DNA from: Mikania micrantha
Lineage: Eukaryota; Streptophyta; Magnoliopsida; Asterales; Asteraceae
Length of the DNA stretch: 64,000 nt
Direction of reading: 5' to 3'
Assembly (NCBI GenBank): GCA_009363875.1
Contig: CM018690.1
Span: 2,964,788 to 3,028,787, forward strand
Below the pieces are notes generated by a model. The model did not search any database and was not told the origin of the DNA. It saw nothing but the letters and a program-made list of their open reading frames with translations. The position numbers were made by a program, and so were the translations under genes. Each line of letters starts with the position of its first letter. The stretch's first letter is position 1. Of this stretch, positions 44,948 to 57,181 are shown in pieces.

Positions 44948-45220
44948 ACGAACCTGCATGGTTCGTTAGACATCCGCCGAGCTTTTGGGGAAACCTCCTG
45001 AACCTGTGCCGAACCTTCATGCCTTCGACGAACTAACATGATACCATGAAACCCCTGGGTCAGTCAAGAACTATAGCGAACCCTAGGGTTGTAGCCGAAC
45101 CCCTCCTGGTCGACGAACCCTCGGGTGTCCAGCTTCAGCAGCCGAACCCATAGCTAACCCACGAACCCTAGTCGCCAAGCATGAGCCGCGAATGAGCCAC
45201 GAACCCTGCATGGTTCGTGG
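44948..45220 (+). repeat. CGAACC palindromes in motif-rich zone
   Basis: 44948-44966: ACGAACC, loop TGCAT, GGTTCGT. 45197-45220: CCACGAACC, loop CTGCAT, GGTTCGTGG (9 bp arms). Both share the TGCAT loop. The right copy is at +8481. Confidence 0.6.
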
Positions 45221-46300
45221 CATGACCAACCGAACCCTCGTGGATGATTATGGACAACGAACCCTTGGTCACTAGCAGCGAACCCTAGGGCATGATAACA
45301 AACCTCCGGTGGACGAACCCTAGTGAACCATGTATACAATTGCCGAACCTTGTTAGCACCTTGCCGAACCATTGGACCTTGAACGACTTTAGCCGAACCT
45401 TAGAGGGATGTGGAACAAGGTTCGCTGCCCATGGTTGCTAACCCATAAACCATTCGGCCCAATCCAACTCCATGTTGACCCAATATGATCTTGGGTATTC
45501 TACATGGTCCATAAACAAGTTGGTTGGCCCAATAGCACATTCAATTGGGCCATGGCCTTGTTAAGCCCCATGGTTTATGGGTTTAAGGCCCAAATTGTGT
45601 TGGCCTTGCTTATGATATTGTGAATTGATCACGAAGAGGTTAAGTGACAACTTAACATAATCAAGAGATCAATTCATAATCACAATGACTTGAAATCAAT
45701 TGAACATCTTTTCACAACAAATGTTAATCATACGGTTATCAAATTCTCAAACACATGTGATGTGTACAAACAACTTTGAACACAAAAGATCATTTCACAA
45801 GTTTCTTGAACCCATGATCAATCAAGTAATCAAGTTAAACAAGTTCAAGAGAACACAAGTCAATCAACGAATCAAAGTCTATACAATTATAAATCCTATA
45901 TCTTATGTATGATTACAATGTTATAGGAAACAATTAGAAGTCCTGTTTGCTACTTGCTATCTGTTTTAGTTCAGAGTCTACTGCAGACAGGTGAGAACTT
46001 TAGCCCCTCTTTTACTGTTTTATAACTGTTTTGGGGTGGAACACGTGATCAAAACCGTTATTTCAATCTTGTTTCATTGCACAGTTTATGTGCATTCATA
46101 AACATTACAGGTTTATCTTATGAATCCAAGTGACTCTGCAACTGTTTCAAAGGAATTATTTACTACTAAACCCTTATTACTAAAAGGATTTTATAATGTT
46201 TTCTTGAAATGTTTTATAACAGTTTTACTCAAATGTTCTTTTAAAGGATTTTACAAACCCTTTTGTTATAAACCTTGTTATTACACAAGGTCATCACATT

Positions 46301-46524
46301 ATGGTATTCAAAACAAGTGGTTCACAACATGGTATTCAAAACACGTGGTTCACAACATGGTATTCAAAACAAGTGGTTCACAACATGGTATCCAAATCAA
46401 GTGGTTCAAAACATGGTATTCAAATTCATTGGTTCAAAACATGGTATTCAAATTCATTGGTTCAAAACATGGTATTCGAGTCAAGTTGTTCACATCATGG
46501 TATTCAAATCAAGAGATTCATTTC
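46301..46524 (+). repeat. 28 bp tandem repeat, eight units
   Basis: ATGGTATTCAAA or close variants begin at 46301, 46329, 46357, 46385, 46413, 46441, 46469 and 46497. Because 28 is not a multiple of 3, three overlapping spurious frames arise. The right copy is at 54782-55005. Confidence 0.9.
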
Positions 46525-47384
46525 ATATTACATAAACAAAGGATTTAACTCGTGGAGTTAAATCCAGGTTTTCAATAAGACATTAACACATCCGGTTAAA
46601 GTAAGATTCAGAAAACATGGTGTCCATTGTTGTAAACAAACTTGTAAATCCATCAAGTATCATATTCATTAGCGTTAGTACTGGGTGATCACAACAAGGG
46701 AAAGCGGACACATACATTGGGGCAGGCCGATTGCTGCAGTTAGTTTTTAAATCTGTTTTATAAACTAACTGCAGATTTCGGTTACATATGGTTTATTCAA
46801 AACTGTTGACATATTATCTAACTCCAAACGTGGTTTGGGACTTGATATTAGATGTTGACTCATGTGCAAACAGTGATTGGACTGTTTACACTCATTTTCT
46901 TACTTGATGTTAGTTTGGGTTGCAGCTCATCCGTGTGAATCTTATGATGCTTTAACTTACCTATGTCTTATATCATTTACTCATGTTTACAAATACTTAA
47001 ACCTATTGTTCTCACCAACTACGTCTGTAGTTGACAGTTACTTTTCACGTGTTTCAGGTAATCAGGTTTAAGACAGTCTCAGGGACAACTAAGGAGACCA
47101 TTCTAAGATAGAACAAGATGAAGAAACATGCTAGGATGGATTAGAAACACACTAAATCCTAAATGTTTAATCGTCTTGTTTGGAGTCTTATTTTGTAAAC
47201 TGTATTTTGGGTCTGTAGTTGTCTTTCTTTTGGTAGATAGATTGTCTGTAACTAAACAACTGTCTAAACATTATGAAATGTAGTAATCCATTGTGGTTGT
47301 TCTTATTCAATACTTGTGCATGATTCAACTGATCATACGTCACCGCGCCGTGGATTCCGCACGCGGCGCAGGGGTGTGACAGGT

Positions 47385-47397
47385 TGGTATCAGAGCC
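47385..47397 (+). other. Primer-binding site
   Basis: TGGTATCAGAGCC lies 3 bp after the left LTR. It is present only after the left LTR; after the right LTR copia sequence follows at once. Confidence 0.9.
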
Positions 47398-49117
47398 AAG
47401 GTTGTAGAGAACTAGGAAAAACCCAATGTTAAATGACCTAGACTATAACCTAAGCTACCCAATAGGACTAAGTGCTATAGGCTTGAGGATACTTAGGATC
47501 TAAGTAACTTAAGTGAGCATTAAGTCTACAATAAGCTTAAAAGATCTTAGGGACATTTTTCTAAGATTAGACATCGAGTCAAAGAATTTGAATCGGACTT
47601 CTATAATTTTAGAAACCGAATTAAATTCTCACACATATGCATTTAAGGATTTCAGAGGCAAGGATCTGTATTCTTAGTATCCTTGATCTGAAATTCTCAC
47701 ACAGAGATCATTATAGAAATTCAGAGGCAAAGATCTGTAGTTTCAGTATCTTTGATATGAATTTCTTGTCATATTCATTATGGGATTTAGAGGCAAAGAT
47801 GGTTATCTTTGATCTAAAGTCCTTGTCATATTCATTATAGGATTCAAAGATCAAGATCTATTAACTTAGAACTTGGATTTGAGATCCTTGTCATATTCAT
47901 TATAGGATTCAAAGGTCAAGATCTATTAACTTAGAACTTGGATTTGAGATCCTTGTCATATCACTATGGGAATTCAAAGGTTGAGGTCTATTAATTTAGA
48001 ACTTAGATTTGAAATCCTTGTCATTGTTATCATTATCATGGATTCATTATCATAGGAACTTTATAACTTAGAATCTGTGTAACAGTATTCCTTAGTTGAA
48101 GTTCTCACAGGAAATCATTAAGCTCAGTACTTTAAGTATTGGGAAACTAGGTTGATTAACCTAGGACACATATACATAAACCTAAGGTCTTAGTTTCTAG
48201 TAAATTAAGGACCATGGTTTACACAATCATAAACAGAATCAAGGAACAAGAGGAAATCATGAGACAATCATAATCAATCAACAGTTGGAATCTTAGCCCC
48301 AAATATAGACGACGGATTAACGCTGACGTGTTGAGGTAAGTGGTGGGTCGGTGAGAGCTTACCCTATATATAAGCTTATTTCAGTATGTTAGGGGGAATC
48401 CGGCGTTTGTATTTGGAGTGAGGATTCGGGATCAACTGGACACATGGAACATTAGTCAAAACACATGGGGTACAATCATTTGGGAAACAATCATTGGTGA
48501 ATCAAATCATAATGAAATTCAAACTTGGATGAACCAGATATTATGGTGAATCAATCAAGTTGTGAACATATCATAAATGTAAACCTTAAGTGAAATTCTT
48601 AAGTGATTACATCATTAGTATTTACTGACATAAGTTAACAGGAAAGTGTAGAACACACGTATGACTTAGTTCTACATGTTAACAACTGTTAGTAGGTGCA
48701 CGCATAACATAATCATAGTTCAATCATGGAGTCAATCATAGTTCAAGTTGATCAAAGATCATGGGATTCTTAATCAATGGAAAACACATGGAAATCAGTA
48801 CAAACGTGTTGCCAAATGCTAGCAAGGGCATGATCGTGGTATACCGAAACGGTGGTGGGCAGCGAGAGTGAGCCCTATATATAAGCTATTTTCGGTATAT
48901 CGGGAAAGTGTCAGTGTGTAGGTTTGGTGGAGAGATCATGAGACATCGTACATATTCACATGATAAGTATACAAATAAGTTGATAACTTATACGTGTACT
49001 GGATCATATTACAATTGAATGATAATACTAGTAGTATGGATATATTACTGACCTTATCATAAAAATTCAATTGTATCCATTCTCATTACTGACCCGCTTG
49101 TGGCTTCTATTCGTAGA
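47398..49117 (+). other. Long untranslated leader with repeats
   Basis: 1.7 kb between primer site and gag with no gene. From about 47640 to 48060 there is a degenerate tandem repeat; CCTTGTCAT recurs at 47821, 47886, 47951 and 48016, a 65 bp period. Two copies of a GGTGGG...CCCTATATATAAGC module lie at 48345-48383 and 48848-48885. Leaders in the array family are only about 165 bp. Confidence 0.7.
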
Positions 49118-50522
49118 ATGCCTCCTCGACGAGACCCAAATGCTGGTGGTTCGACAAGCGGTAATGATGATGAAATTAATAAGATTGCTCGAGCTATCGC
49201 TGTTCACATGAGGGATGTGATCCCGGGTATGGTCACTGATATTACCCAGAATCTTCGGGGAAGTACCGGTGATTCTGCACACAACTCCAATGCCACTAAC
49301 GTTGGAACTGCTAACTTTACTTTTAAGCAGTTCAACGATGCTAAACCTCCCAAGTACTCTGGTACTGAGGGAGCAACCGGCCTACTGCAGTGGCTGGAAA
49401 GCATCGAAGACATTCTCGACTTCACTGGATGCCCTGAAAATCTGAAGGTCAAGATGGCCTCAAGTGCTTTTCATAAGGGAGCGCTCACCTGGTGGAACTC
49501 TGAGAAGAACACCAGGGGACGTGAAGTCGCTCTAGCCTTACCATGGAATGGATTCAAGAACTTACTGGTGGAAAAGTTTTGTCCACGTCACGAGCTAAAG
49601 AAACTGGAAGTGGAGATGTGGAATCTGGTACAGGATAGTGGCGAAAATGCCAAGTATACAACTCGTTTTCATGAGTTGTGTATTTTGGTACCACATCTGG
49701 TTACTCCTCTATCCCGCAGGATAGAGAAATACATCGAAGGTTTGCCTCTAGTGGTTAGAGGAACTGTTATGGGGAACAACCCCACTACCTTGGAAGCCGC
49801 GATTCAACTCGGTGCTACTCTGACCGAGGAGTATGTTAAATCGGGAGTGCTCACCCGAAAGGGATTTAAAAGAGCACAGATTGAGGAAGGCAAGAAGCCT
49901 GAACAGCACCATCCCAAGAAGAAGAAACAGAAGACAATCAAGAACTTTGCAGCGTTGACTGCGGCTGCACCTACTCATGCTACTCCCCTCACTGCTATGC
50001 CACAACCTGCTAATGTCAGAAAGCAGTACACTGGCTCATTTCCACTCTGCACCAAATGCCAGTACCATCATCTACCCACTATTGCATGCAGAAAGTGTCA
50101 CAAGTGTGGGCGTATGGGACACTTTGCAGCGACTTGTCGATCTGCTCATCTTATTGCTGCAACAACTGCTGCCACAACTTCTACTGCTGCAGGTGGAAGA
50201 GCCTGCTATAATTGTGGGGCAGAAGGGCACTTCAGAAACCAGTGTCCAAAACTCAACAACACCACTGCTGTTGCTCGTGCTTTCGTTATTGGAACTGTTG
50301 AAGCACGTGAAGAGCCAGCAGTCATCACGGGTACATTTCTTATCAATAATCACTATGTTCCTATCATATTTGATACTGGTGCTGATAAAAGCTTTATCTC
50401 TGCTCATACTGCTTCTGTTCTTAATATGCAACTATCCACACTTACTGCTCCCTATACTGTAGAAGTAGCGAATGGTAAAACCATAGTTGTAGATTCCATC
50501 ATTAATGCTTGTGAGCTAAGAC
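49118..50522 (+). CDS. gag-protease, truncated (no internal stop)
   Basis: The likely start is M at 49118 (MPPRRDPNAGGSTSG), matching gag starts in sister elements, rather than the upstream M at 49100. Capsid motifs are EGATGLLQWLESIEDILDFT, KGALTWWNSEKNTRGRE and FCPRHELKKLEVEMWNLVQD. Both knuckles CHKCGRMGHFAATC and CYNCGAEGHFRNQC are intact. Protease active site FDTGADKSFIS is intact. The frame is open for 468 codons, the least damaged in the window, then is cut inside protease after IINACEL by the junction with copia sequence. Without RT or integrase it could at best make Gag. Confidence 0.9.
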
Positions 50523-52307
50523 CTCAAGTTTAACCTCTTGAGTGTTTCTCAATTAGCGGACAAGAACTTCAGTTCATTTTTTCACCAAGGACAGTTGTAA
50601 AATTTTTTCTCCTGAAATAAATTCAAAAATAAAGATCTTAATTGATCAACATACTCTACTAACGGCTAAGAGAAGGGGAAATATCTATGTTGTAGACATG
50701 ACTACTGATTCTCAAACATCTTCTCCTACGTGTTTGATAGCCAAAGCATCATCTTCTGAAACTGCTCTTTGGCACAGAAGATTTAGTCACCTTAACCATC
50801 AAACTCTTCACAAGCTTTCTACCCTTTCTTTAGTAAGAGGATTGCCCTCCAAAGAATTTCACTTTGAAGGTCAGTGTGAATCTTTCTTAAAGGGAAAGCA
50901 ACATAAAACATCACAAAAGTGTATTGAGGAAACCAAATCAACTAACTGTCTCAATCTGCTTCATATGGATCTGTTTGGTCCAGTGAAGGTAGCCAGCTTT
51001 GCAAGAAAGAGATACTGCTTAGTTGTTGTTGATGTTTACTCAAGATTTTGCTGAACCTTCTTCCTCTTCAGCAAGGACGAGACTACTAATAAAATAATTG
51101 CCCTTATCACTCAACTAGAAAGACAATTTGGTCTTCCTATCAGGATAATTAGGAGTGATAATGGTATAAAATTCAAGAATCATGTTCTTGATAAGTTTTG
51201 CATCTCTAAAGGAATCATGAGACAATATAGTGTTCCTAGAACTCCTGCTCAAAATGGAGTTGTGGTAAGAAAGAATATGACACTTATTGAAGCTGCAAGA
51301 ACTATGCTTGCAGACTCAGGATTACCTTCTGGGCTGAGGCAGTAAACACCGCTTGCTATGTCTTAAACAGAGTTCACATTGTGAAGAGACATAACAAGAC
51401 TGCCTATGAAGTCCTTCACAACATAAAGCCCCTCATTTCTTTCTTCAAAGTTTTTGGGTGTCCTTGTTTCATCTTGAATACAGAAGACTCTTTGTCCAAG
51501 TTTGCTGCTAAAGTTGACTCTGGATATTTTGTTGGATACTCTCAAACCTCTAAAGCCTACCGAGCTTTCAATCTCAGGACCAAAATTGTTGAGGAAACCA
51601 TTGATGTTAAATTCAATGAATCCGCATCAACTTCCTCTTTCCCATCTGCTCTTGATGATCTCTTTGATCTTGAAAGCTTCACCTACACTTCTCCTACCTC
51701 TTCTTCTACTCCTTTTTCAGAGTCGTGTCAAAGCTCTGAAGATTTATCCTCTCTTGAGGAATGTTCAGTATCTCACTTCTTCACCTCGATCCCTTCTTAT
51801 CAAATAAATCCTCAAGATCAAGATGAACAAATATCTACTCCCTTGTCCCCAGCTTTGGATAATGTACCTATAGATATTCCTGAACATGTTCATGCTTCCT
51901 CACCGAAAAACTCTCCTGGTCTCACTGAAAATTCATCTTATTCCGATGCTGCCTCTACAAATAATTGTTTGGACTCCATTCCCTTCAACAGAAATCATCC
52001 ACTAGAGCAAATCTTAGGTGATTTAGGTAAGGGCGTTCAAACTAGGAGCCATATTTCAAACTTTTGCCTTCATGAAGCCTTATTGTCTCAAATTGAGCCC
52101 TCCAAGTATCAGGAAGCTCTTAAAGATAATAATTGGGTAGAGGCTATGCAAGATGAACTATTACAGTTCAAAACGCAAAATTTTTAGACTCTCTGCCCCT
52201 TGCCAGTAGGAAAATACCCTATCGGAACTAGATGGGTATTTAGAAATAAAACGGATGACAGAGGCATTGTAATCAAGAATAAAGCCAGATTGGTAGTACA
52301 AGGGTAC
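50523..52307 (+). pseudogene. Duplicate copia protease end, integrase and RT start
   Basis: This repeats 42042-43826 at a constant offset of 8481, with the same stops, frameshifts and lost catalytic Glu; I saw no difference in the translated parts. It follows Ty3 protease directly, and the right Ty3 LTR follows GGTAC at its end. It arises by duplication of an already damaged copia segment. Confidence 0.93.
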
Positions 52308-55300
52308 TGTAACATTTGTGCATATAGTCATGTAGTTGTAAACAGTGTTAGAACAGTGTCTATTCATGGTTCAGTTCAATCAATGTGATTCAGTATGTTC
52401 ATAATGTGTGCTTGTGTGTTACAGGATCTTAGAAATCAGGAAAACAAGTATGTATTATCTATTTACAGCCGATTTCACTAAGCAAGAACAGTAACTTGTT
52501 ATATCGAAACAGTGGTGGGCAGCGAGAGTGAGCCCTATACATATACTGCGTTCGGTGTAACAGGTTAGTGTTAGTGCGTAGTGTTGAGACGAATAGTATA
52601 ACAATTAACTAATTCAACCAAGATCGTAATCTGTAAGCGAGACTGAGTATAGTTATGGGTGACGATCCATAATAATACGAATGTTGAACTTATAATTACG
52701 ATTAAACGACTTTAAACTTTTAATACGATCGGAAAACGTACGCGATTGCGGGTATACACGTAATTGTGAATGTTTAACGATCCGACAACACACGAAGAGT
52801 AAAAATAATTAAATTAATTATTTTATATTTTTACAATTTTGAAACTCATCATTTTAATGAGTATAATAACTCTTTTTATTTTAACCGCGTAAAATACGTG
52901 TTACGTTCCGGAAACGCGAACCGAGCGACCGAAACGGACCCGAACTTCACCCGAGCTATAAAAGCCTTGAACAAGGCTTAAATGCTCATAAATTCCACCA
53001 ACAACCCTTTTCTCTCTCTAATAGTTCGTCTACCCCTCTCTCTCTCTAAAAACCAAGCTTTAAACGCGCGTAACTCGCTTATTTCTCGACGGATTTCGGA
53101 GTTCTTGGTGTCCACGCGAAGCTCTCAACAAACCCTACCAGAAAGTACAAGAATATCGTGGTTTCATCCAGCCAATCTCGAGGTAATTGAGCTTGAAGTT
53201 TCGGAAAAAGAGGGTTTTCATGGTTGTAATTGTGTTTGTGATCAAACCCGACGAACCACCGGTTAAAATCATCACCATTCTTAGTTTCGCACACCTAGCA
53301 ACATTCTCTGAAGTTGTTCTAGCCTAGATCGAGTTCTGGAAATTGAGGTTCGACGAAGGAGATGATGCTGGTAACAGGTTCGGTGGCCGAACCCTCGTCC
53401 TCAGCTGGCCGAACCCTAATGGATCTCTACGAACCTGCATGGTTCGTTAGACATCCGCCGAGCTTTTGGGGAAACCTCCTGAACCTGTGCCGAACCTTCA
53501 TGCCTTCGACGAACTAACATGATACCATGAAACCCCTGGGTCAGTCAAGAACTATAGCGAACCCTAGGGTTGTAGCCGAACCCCTCCTGGTCGACGAACC
53601 CTCGGGTGTCCAGCTTCAGCAGCCGAACCCATAGCTAACCCACGAACCCTAGTCGCCAAGCATGAGCCGCGAATGAGCCACGAACCCTGCATGGTTCGTG
53701 GCATGACCAACCGAACCCTCGTGGATGATTATGGACAACGAACCCTTGGTCACTAGCAGCGAACCCTAGGGCATGATAACAAACCTCCGGTGGACGAACC
53801 CTAGTGAACCATGTATACAATTGCCGAACCTTGTTAGCACCTTGCCGAACCATTGGACCTTGAACGACTTTAGCCGAACCTTAGAGGGATGTGGAACAAG
53901 GTTCGCTGCCCATGGTTGCTAACCCATAAACCATTCGGCCCAATCCAACTCCATGTTGACCCAATATGATCTTGGGTATTCTACATGGTCCATAAACAAG
54001 TTGGTTGGCCCAATAGCACATTCAATTGGGCCATGGCCTTGTTAAGCCCCATGGTTTATGGGTTTAAGGCCCAAATTGTGTTGGCCTTGCTTATGATATT
54101 GTGAATTGATCACGAAGAGGTTAAGTGACAACTTAACATAATCAAGAGATCAATTCATAATCACAATGACTTGAAATCAATTGAACATCTTTTCACAACA
54201 AATGTTAATCATACGGTTATCAAATTCTCAAACACATGTGATGTGTACAAACAACTTTGAACACAAAAGATCATTTCACAAGTTTCTTGAACCCATGATC
54301 AATCAAGTAATCAAGTTAAACAAGTTCAAGAGAACACAAGTCAATCAACGAATCAAAGTCTATACAATTATAAATCCTATATCTTATGTATGATTACAAT
54401 GTTATAGGAAACAATTAGAAGTCCTGTTTGCTACTTGCTATCTGTTTTAGTTCAGAGTCTACTGCAGACAGGTGAGAACTTTAGCCCCTCTTTTACTGTT
54501 TTATAACTGTTTTGGGGTGGAACACGTGATCAAAACCGCTATTTCAATCTTGTTTCATTGCACAGTTTATGTGCATTCATAAACATTACAGGTTTATCTT
54601 ATGAATCCAAGTGACTCTGCAACTGTTTCAAAGGAATTATTTACTACTAAACCCTTATTACTAAAAGGATTTTATAATGTTTTCTTGAAATGTTTTATAA
54701 CAGTTTTACTCAAATGTTCTTTTAAAGGATTTTACAAACCCTTTTGTTATAAACCTTGTTATTACACAAGGTCATCACATTATGGTATTCAAAACAAGTG
54801 GTTCACAACATGGTATTCAAAACACGTGGTTCACAACATGGTATTCAAAACAAGTGGTTCACAACATGGTATCCAAATCAAGTGGTTCAAAACATGGTAT
54901 TCAAATTCATTGGTTCAAAACATGGTATTCAAATTCATTGGTTCAAAACATGGTATTCGAGTCAAGTTGTTCACATCATGGTATTCAAATCAAGAGATTC
55001 ATTTCATATTACATAAACAAAGGATTTAACTCGTGGAGTTAAATCCAGGTTTTCAATAAGACATTAACACATCCGGTTAAAGTAAGATTCAGAAAACATG
55101 GTGTCCATTGTTGTAAACAAACTTGTAAATCCATCAAGTATCATATTCATTAGCGTTAGTACTGGGTGATCACAACAAGGGAAAGCGGACACATACATTG
55201 GGGCAGGCCGATTGCTGCAGTTAGTTTTTAAATCTGTTTTATAAACTAACTGCAGATTTCGGTTACATATGGTTTATTCAAAACTGTTGACATATTATCT

Positions 55301-55862
55301 AACTCCAAACGTGGTTTGGGACTTGATATTAGATGTTGACTCATGTGCAAACAGTGATTGGACTGTTTACACTCATTTTCTTACTTGATGTTAGTTTGGG
55401 TTGCAGCTCATCCGTGTGAATCTTATGATGCTTTAACTTACCTATGTCTTATATCATTTACTCATGTTTACAAATACTTAAACCTATTGTTCTCACCAAC
55501 TACGTCTGTAGTTGACAGTTACTTTTCACGTGTTTCAGGTAATCAGGTTTAAGACAGTCTCAGGGACAACTAAGGAGACCATTCTAAGATAGAACAAGAT
55601 GAAGAAACATGCTAGGATGGATTAGAAACACACTAAATCCTAAATGTTTAATCGTCTTGTTTGGAGTCTTATTTTGTAAACTGTATTTTGGGTCTGTAGT
55701 TGTCTTTCTTTTGGTAGATAGATTGTCTGTAACTAAACAACTGTCTAAACATTATGAAATGTAGTAATCCATTGTGGTTGTTCTTATTCAATACTTGTGC
55801 ATGATTCAACTGATCATACGTCACCGCGCCGTGGATTCCGCACGCGGCGCAGGGGTGTGACA
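52308..55862 (+). repeat. Ty3 LTR, right copy
   Basis: 3.56 kb. I noticed only two substitutions from the left copy (AAAATAAC to ATAATAAC near 52865, and CCGTTATT to CCGCTATT near 54540). Motifs and 28 bp repeats correspond at +8481. Confidence 0.93.
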
Positions 55863-55867
55863 GGTAC

Positions 55868-57181
55868 TGTCAAGAGGAAGGCATCGATTATGATGAAACC
55901 TTTGCTCCTGTGGCCAGACTAGAAGCCATTAGACTCTTCCTAGCATTTGCTATATCCCACAAAATAATGGAATTTCAGATGGATATAAAAAGTGCATTCC
56001 TGTATGGAACTATAAAGGAGGAAGTCTATGCCTGTCAACCTCCAGGGTTTGATGATGTTCATCACCCTGATTGGGTGTACAGACTAGACAAAGCACTTTA
56101 TGGTATGAAACAGGCAGCTAGAGCATGGTATGACACACTCTCTCAATTTCTTCTTTCAAATAAACTTTCTTGGGGAACCATTGATAAGACCTTGTTCAAC
56201 AAGAGGGTAGACAAGGAAATTTTGCTGTCCAAATCTATGTCGATGACATCATTTTTGGATCAACAAGACCTTCCTTGTGTGAACAATTTTCTAAATTAAT
56301 GTCTTCCAAGTTTGAAATGAGTGCTTTAAGTGAACTAAAAACATTTTTGGGACTCCAAGTCAAATAAACTCCTAATGGGAATTTCATTCATCAATCTAAA
56401 TATGTAAAGGATCTTTTAAATAAATTTGAAATGAATGATTGTAAAATAATTTCAACCCCCATGGCAACCGCACCTGGAATAAGTCCAGATAAAAATGGTG
56501 AACCTGTAGATCCAACCCTCTACAGGTGCATGATTGGATCTTTGATGTATCTTACTGCATCAAGACCAGACATCATGTACGCAACATGTGTCTGTGTAAG
56601 GTACCAGTCTGCCCCTAAACAATCCCATTTATCATTTGTGAAGAGGATACTCAGATATCTTAAAGGCATTCCTGTGCTAGGTATATGGTATCCTGCTAAT
56701 CAAACTTGTAAGCTTGTTGGTTTTTCAGACAGTGATTATGCTGGATGCTCGCTCACCAGAAAGTCTACTTCAGGAGGATGTCAGTTCTTTGCAAATTGCT
56801 TAGTGTCATGGCAAAGCAAAAAAACAAACTTCAATGTCAAATTCAACTGCTGAAGCCAAGTACATTGCAGCAGCTCATTGCACTGCCCAAATCCTTTGGT
56901 TACAATACCAACTGTTGGATTTCGGAATAACAGAACTAAAAATTCCTCTCTTAATAGACAACGAAGCTGCCAAAAATATAATAAAGAACCATGTCTATCA
57001 CTCTAAAACCAAACACATAGAAATAAGGCATCACTTCATTACAGACTGTTTTGAAAAGGGACTAATTGTCCCAGAACATGTTTCTACAAGTGACCAAATA
57101 GCTGACATATTTACCAAACCTTTGGACTCTTCAACTTTTTCTAAGTTTGTGGCCAAGTTAGGAATGATAAATATGAGCTAA
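55868..57181 (+). pseudogene. Copia RT and RNase H, remainder
   Basis: RT continues with YDETFAPVARLEAI, EFQMDIKSAFLYG, YRLDKALYGMKQAARAW. The catalytic YVDD lies in IYVDDIIFGST but in a frame shifted near 56220. A stop occurs at 56365. RNase H follows with RPDIMYATCVC, FSDSDYAGCSLTRKSTSGG, a frameshift near 56830, STAEAKYIAAAHCTAQILW, NEAAKNII, HIEIRHHFI and DQIADIFTKPL, then TAA at 57179. This copied RNA to DNA and removed the RNA; it is now dead through frameshifts and a stop. Confidence 0.9.

Larger units (their letters stand above)
43827..47381 (+). repeat. Ty3 LTR, left copy
   Basis: 3.56 kb, TGTAACATTTG to GGGGTGTGACA. TATAAAAG is at 44476-44483, followed by CTCTCTCT. A zone from about 44900 to 45420 holds around twenty CGAACC/GGTTCG motifs, with palindromes at 44948-44966 and 45197-45220. 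GGCCCA motifs lie at 45467-45600 and a 28 bp tandem repeat at 46301-46524. No gene is seen. Confidence 0.92.
43827..55862 (+). mobile_element. Rearranged Ty3 insertion in copia RT, target GGTAC
   Basis: The outer ends TGTAACATTTG and GGGTGTGACA with perfect GGTAC duplications (43822-43826, 55863-55867) define one original Ty3 insertion. Inside are LTR 43827-47381, leader and gag-protease 47382-50522, then a copy of copia protease-integrase-RT (50523-52307 repeats 42042-43826), then a second LTR 52308-55862. The Ty3 RT, RNase H, integrase and polypurine tract are absent. The second LTR is preceded by copia sequence and GGTAC, not a polypurine tract. Confidence 0.92.

Noticed and set aside
46301..46524. 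Possible CRISPR-like array of 28 bp repeats
   Set aside because: Units are contiguous with no unique spacers, and the context is an LTR of a plant retrotransposon.
46120..46561. Three overlapping frames with HGIQ/MVF repeats (also at 54601-55042)
   Set aside because: They are the 28 bp tandem repeat read in all three frames within an LTR.
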